Part shown: positions 17,001-24,595 of the stretch, in pieces
Numbering within the stretch: position 1 is the stretch's first letter
Layout: each line of letters opens with the position of its first letter
Assembly: GCA_020853815.1 (NCBI GenBank)
Contig: JADYYE010000169.1
Location: 1 to 56,422, forward strand
Origin: Phycisphaerales bacterium
Lineage (GTDB): Bacteria > Planctomycetota > Phycisphaerae > Phycisphaerales > UBA1924
Reading direction: 5' to 3'
Length of the DNA stretch: 56,422 bases
Notes under the pieces: generated by a model
What the model was told of the DNA's origin: nothing
Seen by the model: only the letters and a program-made list of their open reading frames with translations
The model's database searches: none
Position numbers and translations under genes: made by a program

Positions 17001-18626
17001 AAGACCTCGATGGTGGCGGCGGCGCTCTCGGGCACGTCGTCGGACGTGAGCTGGGTCAACGACCGCGTCAAGACGCTGGCGGCGGAGCGGCCGGCGAACG
17101 CCGAGGGGATCATCCCGTCGTCGAAGCTGGGCGTGACGCTGACTCTCCCCATGACGCTGCTCGACGGGAAGAAGATCCCAATCGACCCGCGTTTCGATCC
17201 CAACGCGGCGGCGATGATCTTCGCCGACGTCGTGCAGGTGAACGCGGCGATCGGCGAGAAGGACCCGACGGCGTTGGGCGACGAGAACCTGCGCCGCCAG
17301 GCGAGCGAGGCGCGGGGCGCGATCAAGCGGTACGCCGCGGACTACTTCTCGGCTTGGACCAAGGGCCTGGCCGTTCAGGCCGAACCGCAGACTCCCGCCT
17401 CATGGACCGATGCCAAGAAGCAGATCGGTGATCTCGCCTCGGGCTCGTCAAACGTGTTCCGCGATCTTCGCCTTGTCTCGGAAGTGATGAAGACCGTGAT
17501 CACGGCGCCCGGGTTGAAGGAATCCGAAGGTGTCGGCGCTGATGAAATGCAAAGGTGGATCGACGCGATCAGTTCAGACCTCTCGAAGCTGGAAGACACG
17601 GGCTATCGCAGCGCTCGCGAACTGGACATGACGGATCGCTTTGGGAAGCTGCCCGCAACGGTCGCGGATGCGAAGACGCGGATCGGGGACCTGACCGGCG
17701 AGAACTTCCGCCAGCGTTTCCTCCGTGACATGCCGAACAACCCCGAGGGCGGCAGGGGCCTCGGCCAGCGCTACTGGGATATGGCGCGGATTCGCTTCAT
17801 CGAAGCTTTGGCGATTCAGTTCGGGACCGAGAGCGGAAACCTGCTGCGGAACAAGGCGGCGTTCCGCAAGATGCCCTTGGTGATGGAGCGGGGCGCCGAG
17901 GCGGGCGGGGCGCTGTCGGTGGACGAGATCAAGCAGTTCTCTAACGCGCTCCCGTCGGTGGCGGAAGTCCAGAAGACCGGCGGCGGGCCCGAGTCGGCGC
18001 TGGCGGCGGGCGGCCAAACGGGCGTTGTTCCGGCGGATTCGGCGCTGGCGACGATGTTCGGCGGGAGCGGGTTCGAAAGCCAGCCGCAGCTCCTGGCGGC
18101 GCTGCGGGCCTGGTCGCCGTGGGTCGCGGGCGCCAGCGCCGCGGGCGAGGTGAAGGTGACGATCTCGTCGCTGACGGACCTTGGGTTCAATGAATCGGCG
18201 AACCAGCTTGAGAAGACCGAGGGCGTGCTGAACGCCGCGGGCGTGTTCAACAAGATCAGCGTGAAGCTCGGCGAGCCAACGGGCGTCGCGACCAACACCG
18301 ACGGGCAGAAGGTGCTCGCGAGCGACGCGCCGATCCCGGCGGGCAAAGGTCTGACGATCCAGTTCTTCAAGGCGACGGGAGACAGCGAGCCCGCGGCGAC
18401 GCGCACGCTGGCGACGCCGTGGCACGTGCTGGAGCTGATGTGCGAGCCCGACGCGTCGCCGACCGAAGCCGGGAAGCCCAAGGCCCCGGACGCGGAGAGC
18501 GCCGAGTGGCGCGTGCCGGTGCAGTTCAGCGAGGGCGGCAAGAAGTACTACATGTGGCTCGGCCTGAAGTTCAGCGCGCCGGTGCCGTCACACAAGGTGT
18601 GGCCCACGGGCGACAAGTGGAAGTGA
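14094..18626 (+). CDS. tssM: T6SS membrane-complex protein TssM (IcmF-like)
   Basis: 1510 residues; TssM forms the channel-like core of the membrane complex and reaches through the periplasm to TssJ. One N-terminal membrane helix is visible at about 30-53, then a cytoplasmic GTPase-like domain with Walker A GPSGSGKT (119-126) and the NKxD-like VTKCD segment near 250, then a membrane helix at about 434-456 and a long periplasmic part to the end. Classical TssM has a pair of N-terminal helices; only one is clear here, which would put the N-terminus outside the usual topology or shift it to a re-entrant helix. At 1510 residues it is longer than most TssM (about 1100-1300), with the extra length in the Lys/Ala/Ser-rich periplasmic helices. 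Confidence 0.93.
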   Translation: MVRTIEMVRLLAQGSTGLGGVLKFFGLSPTMLLIIVVGLVVAIGAWWLVKFIYKHREKAKELTLVRRMFASTSGGPAAGADPAKRAAIDNMRRSFEEGVEKFRAAGKNVYTLPWVLLAGPSGSGKTEAIRHCNVGFPPGLQNYLQGAGGTLNMHWWFTNDAVILDTAGRIFMESAAQGGGDEWRELLKMLKDVRPLCPVNGMLLCIGVDSLIKDSGDDIQEKAGKIAQQLDTIQRVLDVRFPVFVVVTKCDLITGFREFFESVTDPALQHQMMGWSNPAALDTVFNPEQVSEHIESVRQRLLRRRYALTIDPIHTDDTQARRTDQVDALYALPDSLARLSSRLRRYLELIFVQGEWSPKPLFLRGIYFTSSMRQGAELDEELAKMLGVGVDKLPGGVSEEKSYFLRDVFKEKVFKEKGLVTRATNVDKQQARQRLMVVGSAIAAAVVLLGLTLFSSYSFRKEIGQKEESWRTLWGGMADLAPVGLGSGAGATPVYRETKDIKFGLDEVNRAGAVARSRELAENPPSVPILLKPMDLLGMISKGSLSGQLKDASAALVERSVLAPMIEQSRKMMMVDGSGARPWDEAATRTLAGLIRLERGTTGSSLKDDLTALTKGTSNPGVMAEPLDVAALAQYVLPAAEFDKAKPDLENLQSLVSWTYDQGAGKWPPAALGKDANPIKVGYKAFIEYWKSPEKRSEKLRLVGEVAESLAAFEKAEKDLSDKLAAWRANPPKSLKGERGYEAFVAEWNGVYAALAAAQARVSKAMEASKFDSATLEATLKDAETQLRLQAEGAYALVLGAPRAGATTASTSTTTGVAAVDQAEAKAKEASSKAQALLAMANSPWPDDIKAVKTALENSRDELLSKGLSERLAMIRGYLGEGGAGAKLLARVGDARVYEARASAYKLADASLKVEAPKPLWGELSTGGAEVDKKLSDLKNQINQATSALSQSNAKENAEFVVQMGARGVKTSMVAAALSGTSSDVSWVNDRVKTLAAERPANAEGIIPSSKLGVTLTLPMTLLDGKKIPIDPRFDPNAAAMIFADVVQVNAAIGEKDPTALGDENLRRQASEARGAIKRYAADYFSAWTKGLAVQAEPQTPASWTDAKKQIGDLASGSSNVFRDLRLVSEVMKTVITAPGLKESEGVGADEMQRWIDAISSDLSKLEDTGYRSARELDMTDRFGKLPATVADAKTRIGDLTGENFRQRFLRDMPNNPEGGRGLGQRYWDMARIRFIEALAIQFGTESGNLLRNKAAFRKMPLVMERGAEAGGALSVDEIKQFSNALPSVAEVQKTGGGPESALAAGGQTGVVPADSALATMFGGSGFESQPQLLAALRAWSPWVAGASAAGEVKVTISSLTDLGFNESANQLEKTEGVLNAAGVFNKISVKLGEPTGVATNTDGQKVLASDAPIPAGKGLTIQFFKATGDSEPAATRTLATPWHVLELMCEPDASPTEAGKPKAPDAESAEWRVPVQFSEGGKKYYMWLGLKFSAPVPSHKVWPTGDKWK

Positions 18627-18740
18627 TCGGGCGGCGTGAGGTTCGCGGCCGCGTGCCGCGTGTTGGGTGGTGACGGGGTTCGTCGGGGACGGCGCGATCG
18701 GCTGATTCGGGCCGCGCCCCGGCGACTGGGAACGACGACG

Positions 18741-21700
18741 ATGGCGATCCAAGGCAAGGCTCAGCTCTTTCTCGCGGTGTTCGGCAAGCACCCGGGCTGG
18801 GACGACCACATCGACGACCTGGGGATCGAGACCAAGCGCCTTGCGGAGGTGAAGCGCGTGATGTACTTCGAGTGCATCGCGGGCAACATCGACGCGGGCT
18901 CGTGGGAGGCGCTCGACGACTCGGCTCGCCTCTCGGCGTTCGCCCATGAGTTTGTCTGGCGCACGCCCGGCGGGCTGGTCGTCGGCCGATTGTGGTCGAG
19001 CAAGGACGGCAAGGGACGCAGCAAGTATCCCATGGTCGTCGTCGCGCAGTGCGACAACCTCCCCTCGTCGTTCATCGCGTCGCACGTCATGCCCGCGCTG
19101 GCGGGGATGCAGGAGAAGTGCCAGGCGGCCGCCAGCGCCGCGGAGGTCATCCAGATCGCCGAACAGACGCGGGCCCGCCTGCGCGAGGCGATGGCCGGCG
19201 AGGGCGCCGGCGACGCGGATTCGTTCGTTGCTTCGCCCAAGCAGCTTGCGGCGATGCTCGCGGGCGCGGGGATGTCGGGCGAATCGGTCGCCATGCACCG
19301 CGTGATGTACGAGATCGAGCGCGAGATGGCCCCCTTCCGCCCCGTCGGCAAGGGCGACGGAAAAAAGACCACGCGCATGATCGACGCGCGGGCCCAGCAC
19401 TTGCGCGTGCCCATGATCGGCGCGTCGAGCATCGACGCGGCCCGGTTCTGGATGGGCGTGCTCTCGCGCGAGGTCGATGGATCGGTCTCACAGTTCGTGC
19501 TCGTGCCGCTGGTCGCCGCCGGGGAGATCGGGTTTGCCGACCTGGTGGTGGGCGATCCCGCGGCGCCGCAGTTGTTTTGCCTGCGTGCGGGGACCAAGGC
19601 GCTGGCGCCGGCCAGCGATGTGCCGTACACCATCACGCCGGATTTCATGGCGCGGTGCAAGGCGACGGTGGCGGGATGGTCGGGCGACGTGGTGAAGGCG
19701 CCCGAGCCGGCCGCCAAGGAAGCGCCCAAGATCGAGGCCGCGCCGACGCCCGCGGCGCCAGTAAGTTCGCCGGGGAAGAAGAAGGGATTTCCGTGGTTCC
19801 TGCCGGTGGCGGCGGTGGTCGTGGTGGGAGGTGGGCTGGCGGTGTGGCGGCCATGGGAAGACCAGAAGCCCAATATCGCGCTCAATGACAAGCCCGAGAC
19901 CAAGCCCACGGAGACCAAGCCCACCGAGACCAAGCCGCCGGAAACTAAGCCGAACCAGCCCGACGCGGCGGCGCTCGAGGCGCAGCGCAAATCGGAGGAG
20001 GCCAAGAAGGCCGAGGAAGCTCGAAAGGTGGAAGAGGCACGCCTGGCCAAGGAAGCGGCGGATAAGGCGGCGAAGGACGAGGTGGACCGCAAGGCCAGGG
20101 AAGAAGCCGATCGGAAGGTGAAGGAAGCAGCGGACAAGGTTGCGGCGGATAAGGCCGCCGCCGAAAAAGCCGCGAAGGACGAGGTAGACCGCAAGGCCAG
20201 GGAAGAAGCCGATCGGAAGGTGAAGGAAGCAGCGGACAAGGCAGCCGCGGAGAAGGCGGCGAAGGAAGAAGCCGACCGCAAGGCAAAGGAGGCCGCGGAC
20301 AAGGCGGCTTCGGACAAGGCGGCGAAGGACGCCGCGGACAAAAAGGCCAAGGATGAGGCCGCCCGGACCGCGCAGGTCGAGAAGGAGCGAGACGCCCTGC
20401 GCCGGCAGTTCGTGCAGCTCGATGGTCTGCTCCACCAGGGCTATGTGATCGGCGAGAAGACGGCGGACGGCCAGAGCGTCGACGCGGTCTTTGCCAGGAT
20501 CAGCGCCAGCCCCGAGTTCGCCGCGTTCGGCGACGCGACGCCGGCGGCCCGCGAGACGATCGAGCGTGTCGAGGCGCTGAAGAAGATCACGACAAGCACC
20601 GACGCGACGGAGCTGGAGGCCCACGCGACGGGCGCGAAGCTCGCCGAGCAGCTTGCGGCGTGGTCGAGGCTGGCCGCGGGCGGCGCGAACTGGCCCGCCA
20701 CGCCCGCCAACCTCAAGGGCGCGGCGGCGACGGTCGCGACCATGGAGACGTCGACCAACGACGTGGGCGGCGAGCGCGGCGCGTTGCTCCAGAAGCGAGT
20801 GCTCGCCGACGCGGCGAAGATCTGGTCGCGATACGCGGCCGCCCAAACTTCGCCCGAAGCGTTGCTCGAGGCCGAGTCGTATCTGCCCGCGTTCCGGGTG
20901 AGCCCCGCGCAGGTCGCGGCGCCCATTCGCTACAACCTCGAACTGGCCAAGCTCAAGCGCGATGCGGCGGCGTTCAAGGGCGACTCTGGCGATTCGGAAC
21001 TTCGGACGCGCCTCGCCGCGTTCCTCACGAGCGTGGGCGATGAGAAGGGCCCGGGTCTCGACGGCGTGCTCGGCGTGCTCAACGCGACCGTCACGTCGGG
21101 CGTGGATCCAACCAAGAGCGGCCCGGGCGCCAAGGGATGGCGGGCCGAAGTGCGAGACAACGGCGACGTTGTCGCCTTCTTCCCGCCCAAGGGACGCACC
21201 AGCCAGCCGCTCGAGTTCGCGCGGCTGGAAGTCGGCGGGGTGACGTCGTACATCGCCACCACCGAGGCCTCGATCGGGCTGGTGGCGGATATCGCCGAAT
21301 CCGGGAGCGTGTGGGGTGATGTTCTGAGCGTGCTCCCGAAGCCCGAGCGCGCCAATTCGATTAACTCGTTGCGCGGCTGGGATTGGAAACTGACGGGGCG
21401 TCAGGCGACCGCCATCCAGCCCTGCCCGGACTCGGAAGACTGGAGCGCCGGCTGGTTCAACAGCGGCAACTTCCGGGCCATGACCACGCCCACGAAAAAG
21501 GAGCTCTATCCCGCGGGCTCGCGCCCGCCCGCGCCCAACGCCCAGACGCCGATGCAGTTCGTGTCGATCGGAGCGGCGGCGTTCGTGGCGGGAGCGGCGG
21601 GGTGCCGTTTGCCGACGGCGGAGGAGTGGGCTGCGGCGGCGGCGATGGATTCCGGCGGTACGCCGAACCGGCGCGACGCGGCGTGGAAAAAAGTCTGGGA

Positions 21701-22154
21701 CTTCAGCCAGGCGGTGGGCGGCGCGCCCAAGCTCAACGACGCCGTGTTCGGCGGGCCGGAGCTCCCGCGCGACGTGACGCCCGCGGTTCCGGGCGACGAT
21801 GGCGTGGTGTGGTTCGCGGATGTCAACGCCGGCGCGGGCGCACGGATCAAGAACCTGGTCGGCAACGTCGCCGAGTTTGTGACCACCAGCGCGATCGACC
21901 CGATCGCCGACAAGAACGAGGCCATGAAGATCGGGACTCTGGGGCGGGTGATCGGGGCGTCGGCGCTCTCGCCGGCCAAGATCGAACACGCGACGCCCCA
22001 GACCATCCCGCCCAACGCGGTGGGCAAGGAGTTCAGCGATGTTGGCTTCCGGCTCGCGTTCACGGCGGGTGCGGCGGCCAAGCCGGTCCCGATCACGACC
22101 AAGTCGGCCCAGGCCGCGGTTGCCGCGATGGAACTGATCCGCGCGAAGCCGTAA
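18741..22154 (+). CDS. TagF-like protein fused through a membrane helix to a TagR/FGE-like domain
   Basis: 1137 residues. Residues 1-330 look like TagF (ImpM), the post-translational repressor of the T6SS: FGKHPGWDDHIDDLG near 14-28 corresponds to the family's GKLPxxGDF start, and GRLWSSKDGKGRSKYPMVV near 85 to the conserved PSxDxxGRxYP segment. A membrane helix follows at about 350-369. Next comes a Lys/Glu/Ala/Asp-rich helix (about 411-555) of TolA style, able to span the periplasm, with an in-frame 34-residue duplication. A helical module and a C-terminal FGE/SUMF1-like domain (about 820-1130) close it, with GCRLPTAEEW (near 953), LVGNVAEFV and FSDVGFRLAF. The outer part closely matches the pseudokinase protein at 6014, so the two are domain paralogues. 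ATG 18741 was chosen because the TagF domain begins there; an upstream in-frame ATG at 18636 adds only Arg-rich residues. Confidence 0.75.
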   Translation: MAIQGKAQLFLAVFGKHPGWDDHIDDLGIETKRLAEVKRVMYFECIAGNIDAGSWEALDDSARLSAFAHEFVWRTPGGLVVGRLWSSKDGKGRSKYPMVVVAQCDNLPSSFIASHVMPALAGMQEKCQAAASAAEVIQIAEQTRARLREAMAGEGAGDADSFVASPKQLAAMLAGAGMSGESVAMHRVMYEIEREMAPFRPVGKGDGKKTTRMIDARAQHLRVPMIGASSIDAARFWMGVLSREVDGSVSQFVLVPLVAAGEIGFADLVVGDPAAPQLFCLRAGTKALAPASDVPYTITPDFMARCKATVAGWSGDVVKAPEPAAKEAPKIEAAPTPAAPVSSPGKKKGFPWFLPVAAVVVVGGGLAVWRPWEDQKPNIALNDKPETKPTETKPTETKPPETKPNQPDAAALEAQRKSEEAKKAEEARKVEEARLAKEAADKAAKDEVDRKAREEADRKVKEAADKVAADKAAAEKAAKDEVDRKAREEADRKVKEAADKAAAEKAAKEEADRKAKEAADKAASDKAAKDAADKKAKDEAARTAQVEKERDALRRQFVQLDGLLHQGYVIGEKTADGQSVDAVFARISASPEFAAFGDATPAARETIERVEALKKITTSTDATELEAHATGAKLAEQLAAWSRLAAGGANWPATPANLKGAAATVATMETSTNDVGGERGALLQKRVLADAAKIWSRYAAAQTSPEALLEAESYLPAFRVSPAQVAAPIRYNLELAKLKRDAAAFKGDSGDSELRTRLAAFLTSVGDEKGPGLDGVLGVLNATVTSGVDPTKSGPGAKGWRAEVRDNGDVVAFFPPKGRTSQPLEFARLEVGGVTSYIATTEASIGLVADIAESGSVWGDVLSVLPKPERANSINSLRGWDWKLTGRQATAIQPCPDSEDWSAGWFNSGNFRAMTTPTKKELYPAGSRPPAPNAQTPMQFVSIGAAAFVAGAAGCRLPTAEEWAAAAAMDSGGTPNRRDAAWKKVWDFSQAVGGAPKLNDAVFGGPELPRDVTPAVPGDDGVVWFADVNAGAGARIKNLVGNVAEFVTTSAIDPIADKNEAMKIGTLGRVIGASALSPAKIEHATPQTIPPNAVGKEFSDVGFRLAFTAGAAAKPVPITTKSAQAAVAAMELIRAKP
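20079..20241 (+). repeat. In-frame tandem duplication in the TolA-like helix
   Basis: The 61-base block starting at 20079 recurs at 20181 with a single mismatch, an offset of 102 bases or 34 codons. It encodes the DRKAREEADRKVKEAADK segment twice and lengthens the charged helix of the TagF-like protein. This is recent, since the DNA is still nearly identical. Confidence 0.92.
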
Positions 22155-22430
22155 TTCAGATCAGGCGCATATATTGCGCGATTCGAGCAATTGTGGAAAG
22201 CTGGGGGATTCACGAAGGGAAGGAGTTTGGGGTCGGGTTGACGGTGTTTGGTTTGTGGAGCTAGGCTGGCGGAATGAAAGATGGGGTGATCCGCTCGGAT
22301 CGCCCGTGGTGTTCTTGTCTGAGAGTGCTGGGTGATTTTTTCGCGGGCACGATGATGCGATTCGGCGACGGGCCGCGGAGCGCGGTGGTGGTCGAGTTGC
22401 TGCCGGGAAGCCCGAGAGCGAGGAACGCGA
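22155..22430. other. Intergenic region between the TagF-like gene and tpsB
   Basis: 276 bases. It carries a small hairpin (GCGCA, loop tatat, TGCGC at 22165-22179) without a T tract, and the candidate tpsB promoter described separately. No small gene with a convincing ribosome binding site was found. Confidence 0.6.
22238..22267 (+). promoter_or_regulatory. Candidate sigma-70-type promoter for tpsBA
   Basis: TTGACG at 22238-22243 and TAGGCT at 22262-22267 are separated by 18 bases. The site lies about 165 bases before the tpsB start, after the T6SS first half has ended, so the two-partner pair probably has its own promoter. Confidence 0.42.
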
Positions 22431-24449
22431 ATGGGTCGGACGCGCGAATTCGGAAAGCACGGCGTGGCGATGGGATGGTCGGCGGCGATGGCGGTGGCGC
22501 TGGCGGCGGGACTGGCTTCGGGCGTGCGGGCCCAGGAGGCGCAACCCGCGTCGCCACCCAGCGAACCCCCGGCCGGCGCGGGCGCTGAGTCGGCGGGCGT
22601 GGCGGTGAAGGCCGACGCACCCGCGGCGGCTCCGCAGGAGGACCCCTCGAAGCTGATGACCAGCGACGGCGAGGCGTATCCGATCTCGCGCGTGCTCTTG
22701 GTATACGCCCGCGAGAATCCCGGGCAGCCCGACGTGCAGGACGAGCGATTCCAGAATCTCACCGTGCGCCTGGGCAAGCTCCCCGAGGGCTATGTGAACC
22801 CGCGCCCGGGCGTCGAGAGCGTCTCGCTCAAGCTGTCGGAGATCACCGAGGGCTCGGGCGGCATCTTCCGCAAGAGCGCGGTCGGCGCGATCGCGGCGTC
22901 GGTGCTGGAGGAATTGAACCGTCGCGGGGTCTACGGCGTGTTCGTCAGCCCCAGCGACGAGGACATCGACGAGCAGACCGGCAAGGACAAACGCGAGGGG
23001 CGGACGGCCCTGGTCTTCGTCATCTACACCGCGGTGGTGAAGGACGTCCGCACCATCGCGCGCGGCGAGCGCTTCGAGGGCGAGCCGGCGATCAACCACC
23101 CGGCCCACGCCGGCATCCGGGCCCGCAGCCCGGTCGTGCCCGGGCAGCTCCTGCGCAAGGACAAGCTGGACAGCTACGCGTACCAGCTCAAGCGCCATCC
23201 GGGGCGCGTGGTGGACATCGCGGTGGCGGCGGCGGACGAAGAGGGCGGCGCGCAGATCGACTACCTCGTGGGCGAGAACAAGCCCTGGATGCTGTACTTC
23301 CAGGTGTCCAACACGGGCACGAAGAACACCGAGGATTGGCGCGAGCGCTTCGGGTTCACCCACAACCAGCTCACCAACCACGACGACATCCTGCAGCTGG
23401 AGTATTCGACCGCGGGGTTCGACTCGTCGCACGCCGTCACGCCGAGCTATGAGTTCCCGCTCCTCTCGAACAAGCTGCGGGCCAAGGTCTACGGCTCGTG
23501 GACGGATTTCACGGCGTCGGACGTCGGGATCAGCCAGGCGAAGTTCACGGGGAGCGGCTGGAGCCTGGGCGGCGAGCTGGCGTGGAACGTGGCGCAGTGG
23601 GGCCCGTCGTTCCTGGACCTGGTGGGCGGCGCCCGCTGGCAGAACGTCAACATCCGCAACGAGAGCGACCCGATCAACATCATCGAGGGCGAGGACGATT
23701 TCTTCCTGCCGTATGTCGGGGCGCGGTACACGCGCGACACCAACTTCGCGCGAACCTTCGCCGAGGCGTTGGTGGAGTTCAACGTGTCGGGCATGGCGGG
23801 GACGGAGGAAGCCGAGATCGAGAAGATGGGCCGCTCGAATCCCGATGACGAGTTCGCGGTCTTCCGCTGGGACCTGACGCAATCGTTGTACCTGGAGCCG
23901 CTGTTCAATCCGCGGGGCGGGACGGCGGACGGCAAGGGGATGACGCTGGCGCACGAACTGGTCGGGAGCTTCCGCGGGCAGAACGCGCTGGGCAGCCGCC
24001 TGGTGCCGACGTTCGAGGCGGTGGCGGGCGGGTTCTACAGCGTGCGCGGGTACCCGGAGTCGGTGGTGGCGGGCGACAACTCGGTGGTCGCGAGCCTTGA
24101 GTATCGCTTCCACATCCCCAACGCGTTCGCGGCGCGGGAGCCGAGCCGCCTCTTCGGGCGCGAGTTCCGCACCACGCCGCAATCGCCGTACTACGGCACG
24201 GCGGACTGGGACCTGATCGCCAAGGCGTTCATCGACGTGGGCCATGTGACCAACAACGAGCGTGAGTCGTTCGAGTACGACGAGACTTTGGTGGGCACGG
24301 GCCTGGGACTGGAGCTGCAGGTGCTGCGCAACGTCAACGTCCGCGCCGACTGGGGCGTGGCGATGGAGGAAGTGAACAAAGAGGGTGGCGGGGAGTTTGT
24401 TTCCGCCGGGAGCAGCCGCTTCCACCTGTCGTTCACGCTGCTGTTCTGA
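22431..24449 (+). CDS. Two-partner secretion outer-membrane transporter TpsB (FhaC/ShlB family)
   Basis: 672 residues. TpsB proteins are Omp85-type barrels that export their TpsA partner across the outer membrane. A signal peptide is visible, with likely cleavage after GVRA near residue 34. A Pro/Ala-rich stretch leads to POTRA-like domains (about 70-300), including the ShlB-like KLDSYAYQLKRHPGRVVDI segment and QVSNTGTKNTEDW at about 290-305. The rest is a 16-strand-type barrel with the VRGY signature in FYSVRGYPES near residue 540, which marks the plug loop of the Omp85 superfamily, and a C-terminal aromatic residue (Phe672). ATG 22431 follows GAGGA at 22419-22423. The partner adhesin starts 146 bases downstream. 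Confidence 0.9.
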   Translation: MGRTREFGKHGVAMGWSAAMAVALAAGLASGVRAQEAQPASPPSEPPAGAGAESAGVAVKADAPAAAPQEDPSKLMTSDGEAYPISRVLLVYARENPGQPDVQDERFQNLTVRLGKLPEGYVNPRPGVESVSLKLSEITEGSGGIFRKSAVGAIAASVLEELNRRGVYGVFVSPSDEDIDEQTGKDKREGRTALVFVIYTAVVKDVRTIARGERFEGEPAINHPAHAGIRARSPVVPGQLLRKDKLDSYAYQLKRHPGRVVDIAVAAADEEGGAQIDYLVGENKPWMLYFQVSNTGTKNTEDWRERFGFTHNQLTNHDDILQLEYSTAGFDSSHAVTPSYEFPLLSNKLRAKVYGSWTDFTASDVGISQAKFTGSGWSLGGELAWNVAQWGPSFLDLVGGARWQNVNIRNESDPINIIEGEDDFFLPYVGARYTRDTNFARTFAEALVEFNVSGMAGTEEAEIEKMGRSNPDDEFAVFRWDLTQSLYLEPLFNPRGGTADGKGMTLAHELVGSFRGQNALGSRLVPTFEAVAGGFYSVRGYPESVVAGDNSVVASLEYRFHIPNAFAAREPSRLFGREFRTTPQSPYYGTADWDLIAKAFIDVGHVTNNERESFEYDETLVGTGLGLELQVLRNVNVRADWGVAMEEVNKEGGGEFVSAGSSRFHLSFTLLF

Positions 24450-24595
24450 GCGGGGAGATTCGGGCGACGAGTTCGGGGTACGGAGTTCCGGGTGAGGAGC
24501 CCCGCCGTTTCGCGGGGACGGGTTCGGATGGGTGGTTTGGATCGAACGATGCACACGAGACGGGGCGAGGATGCCCCGATGACACGAGGATTGCC

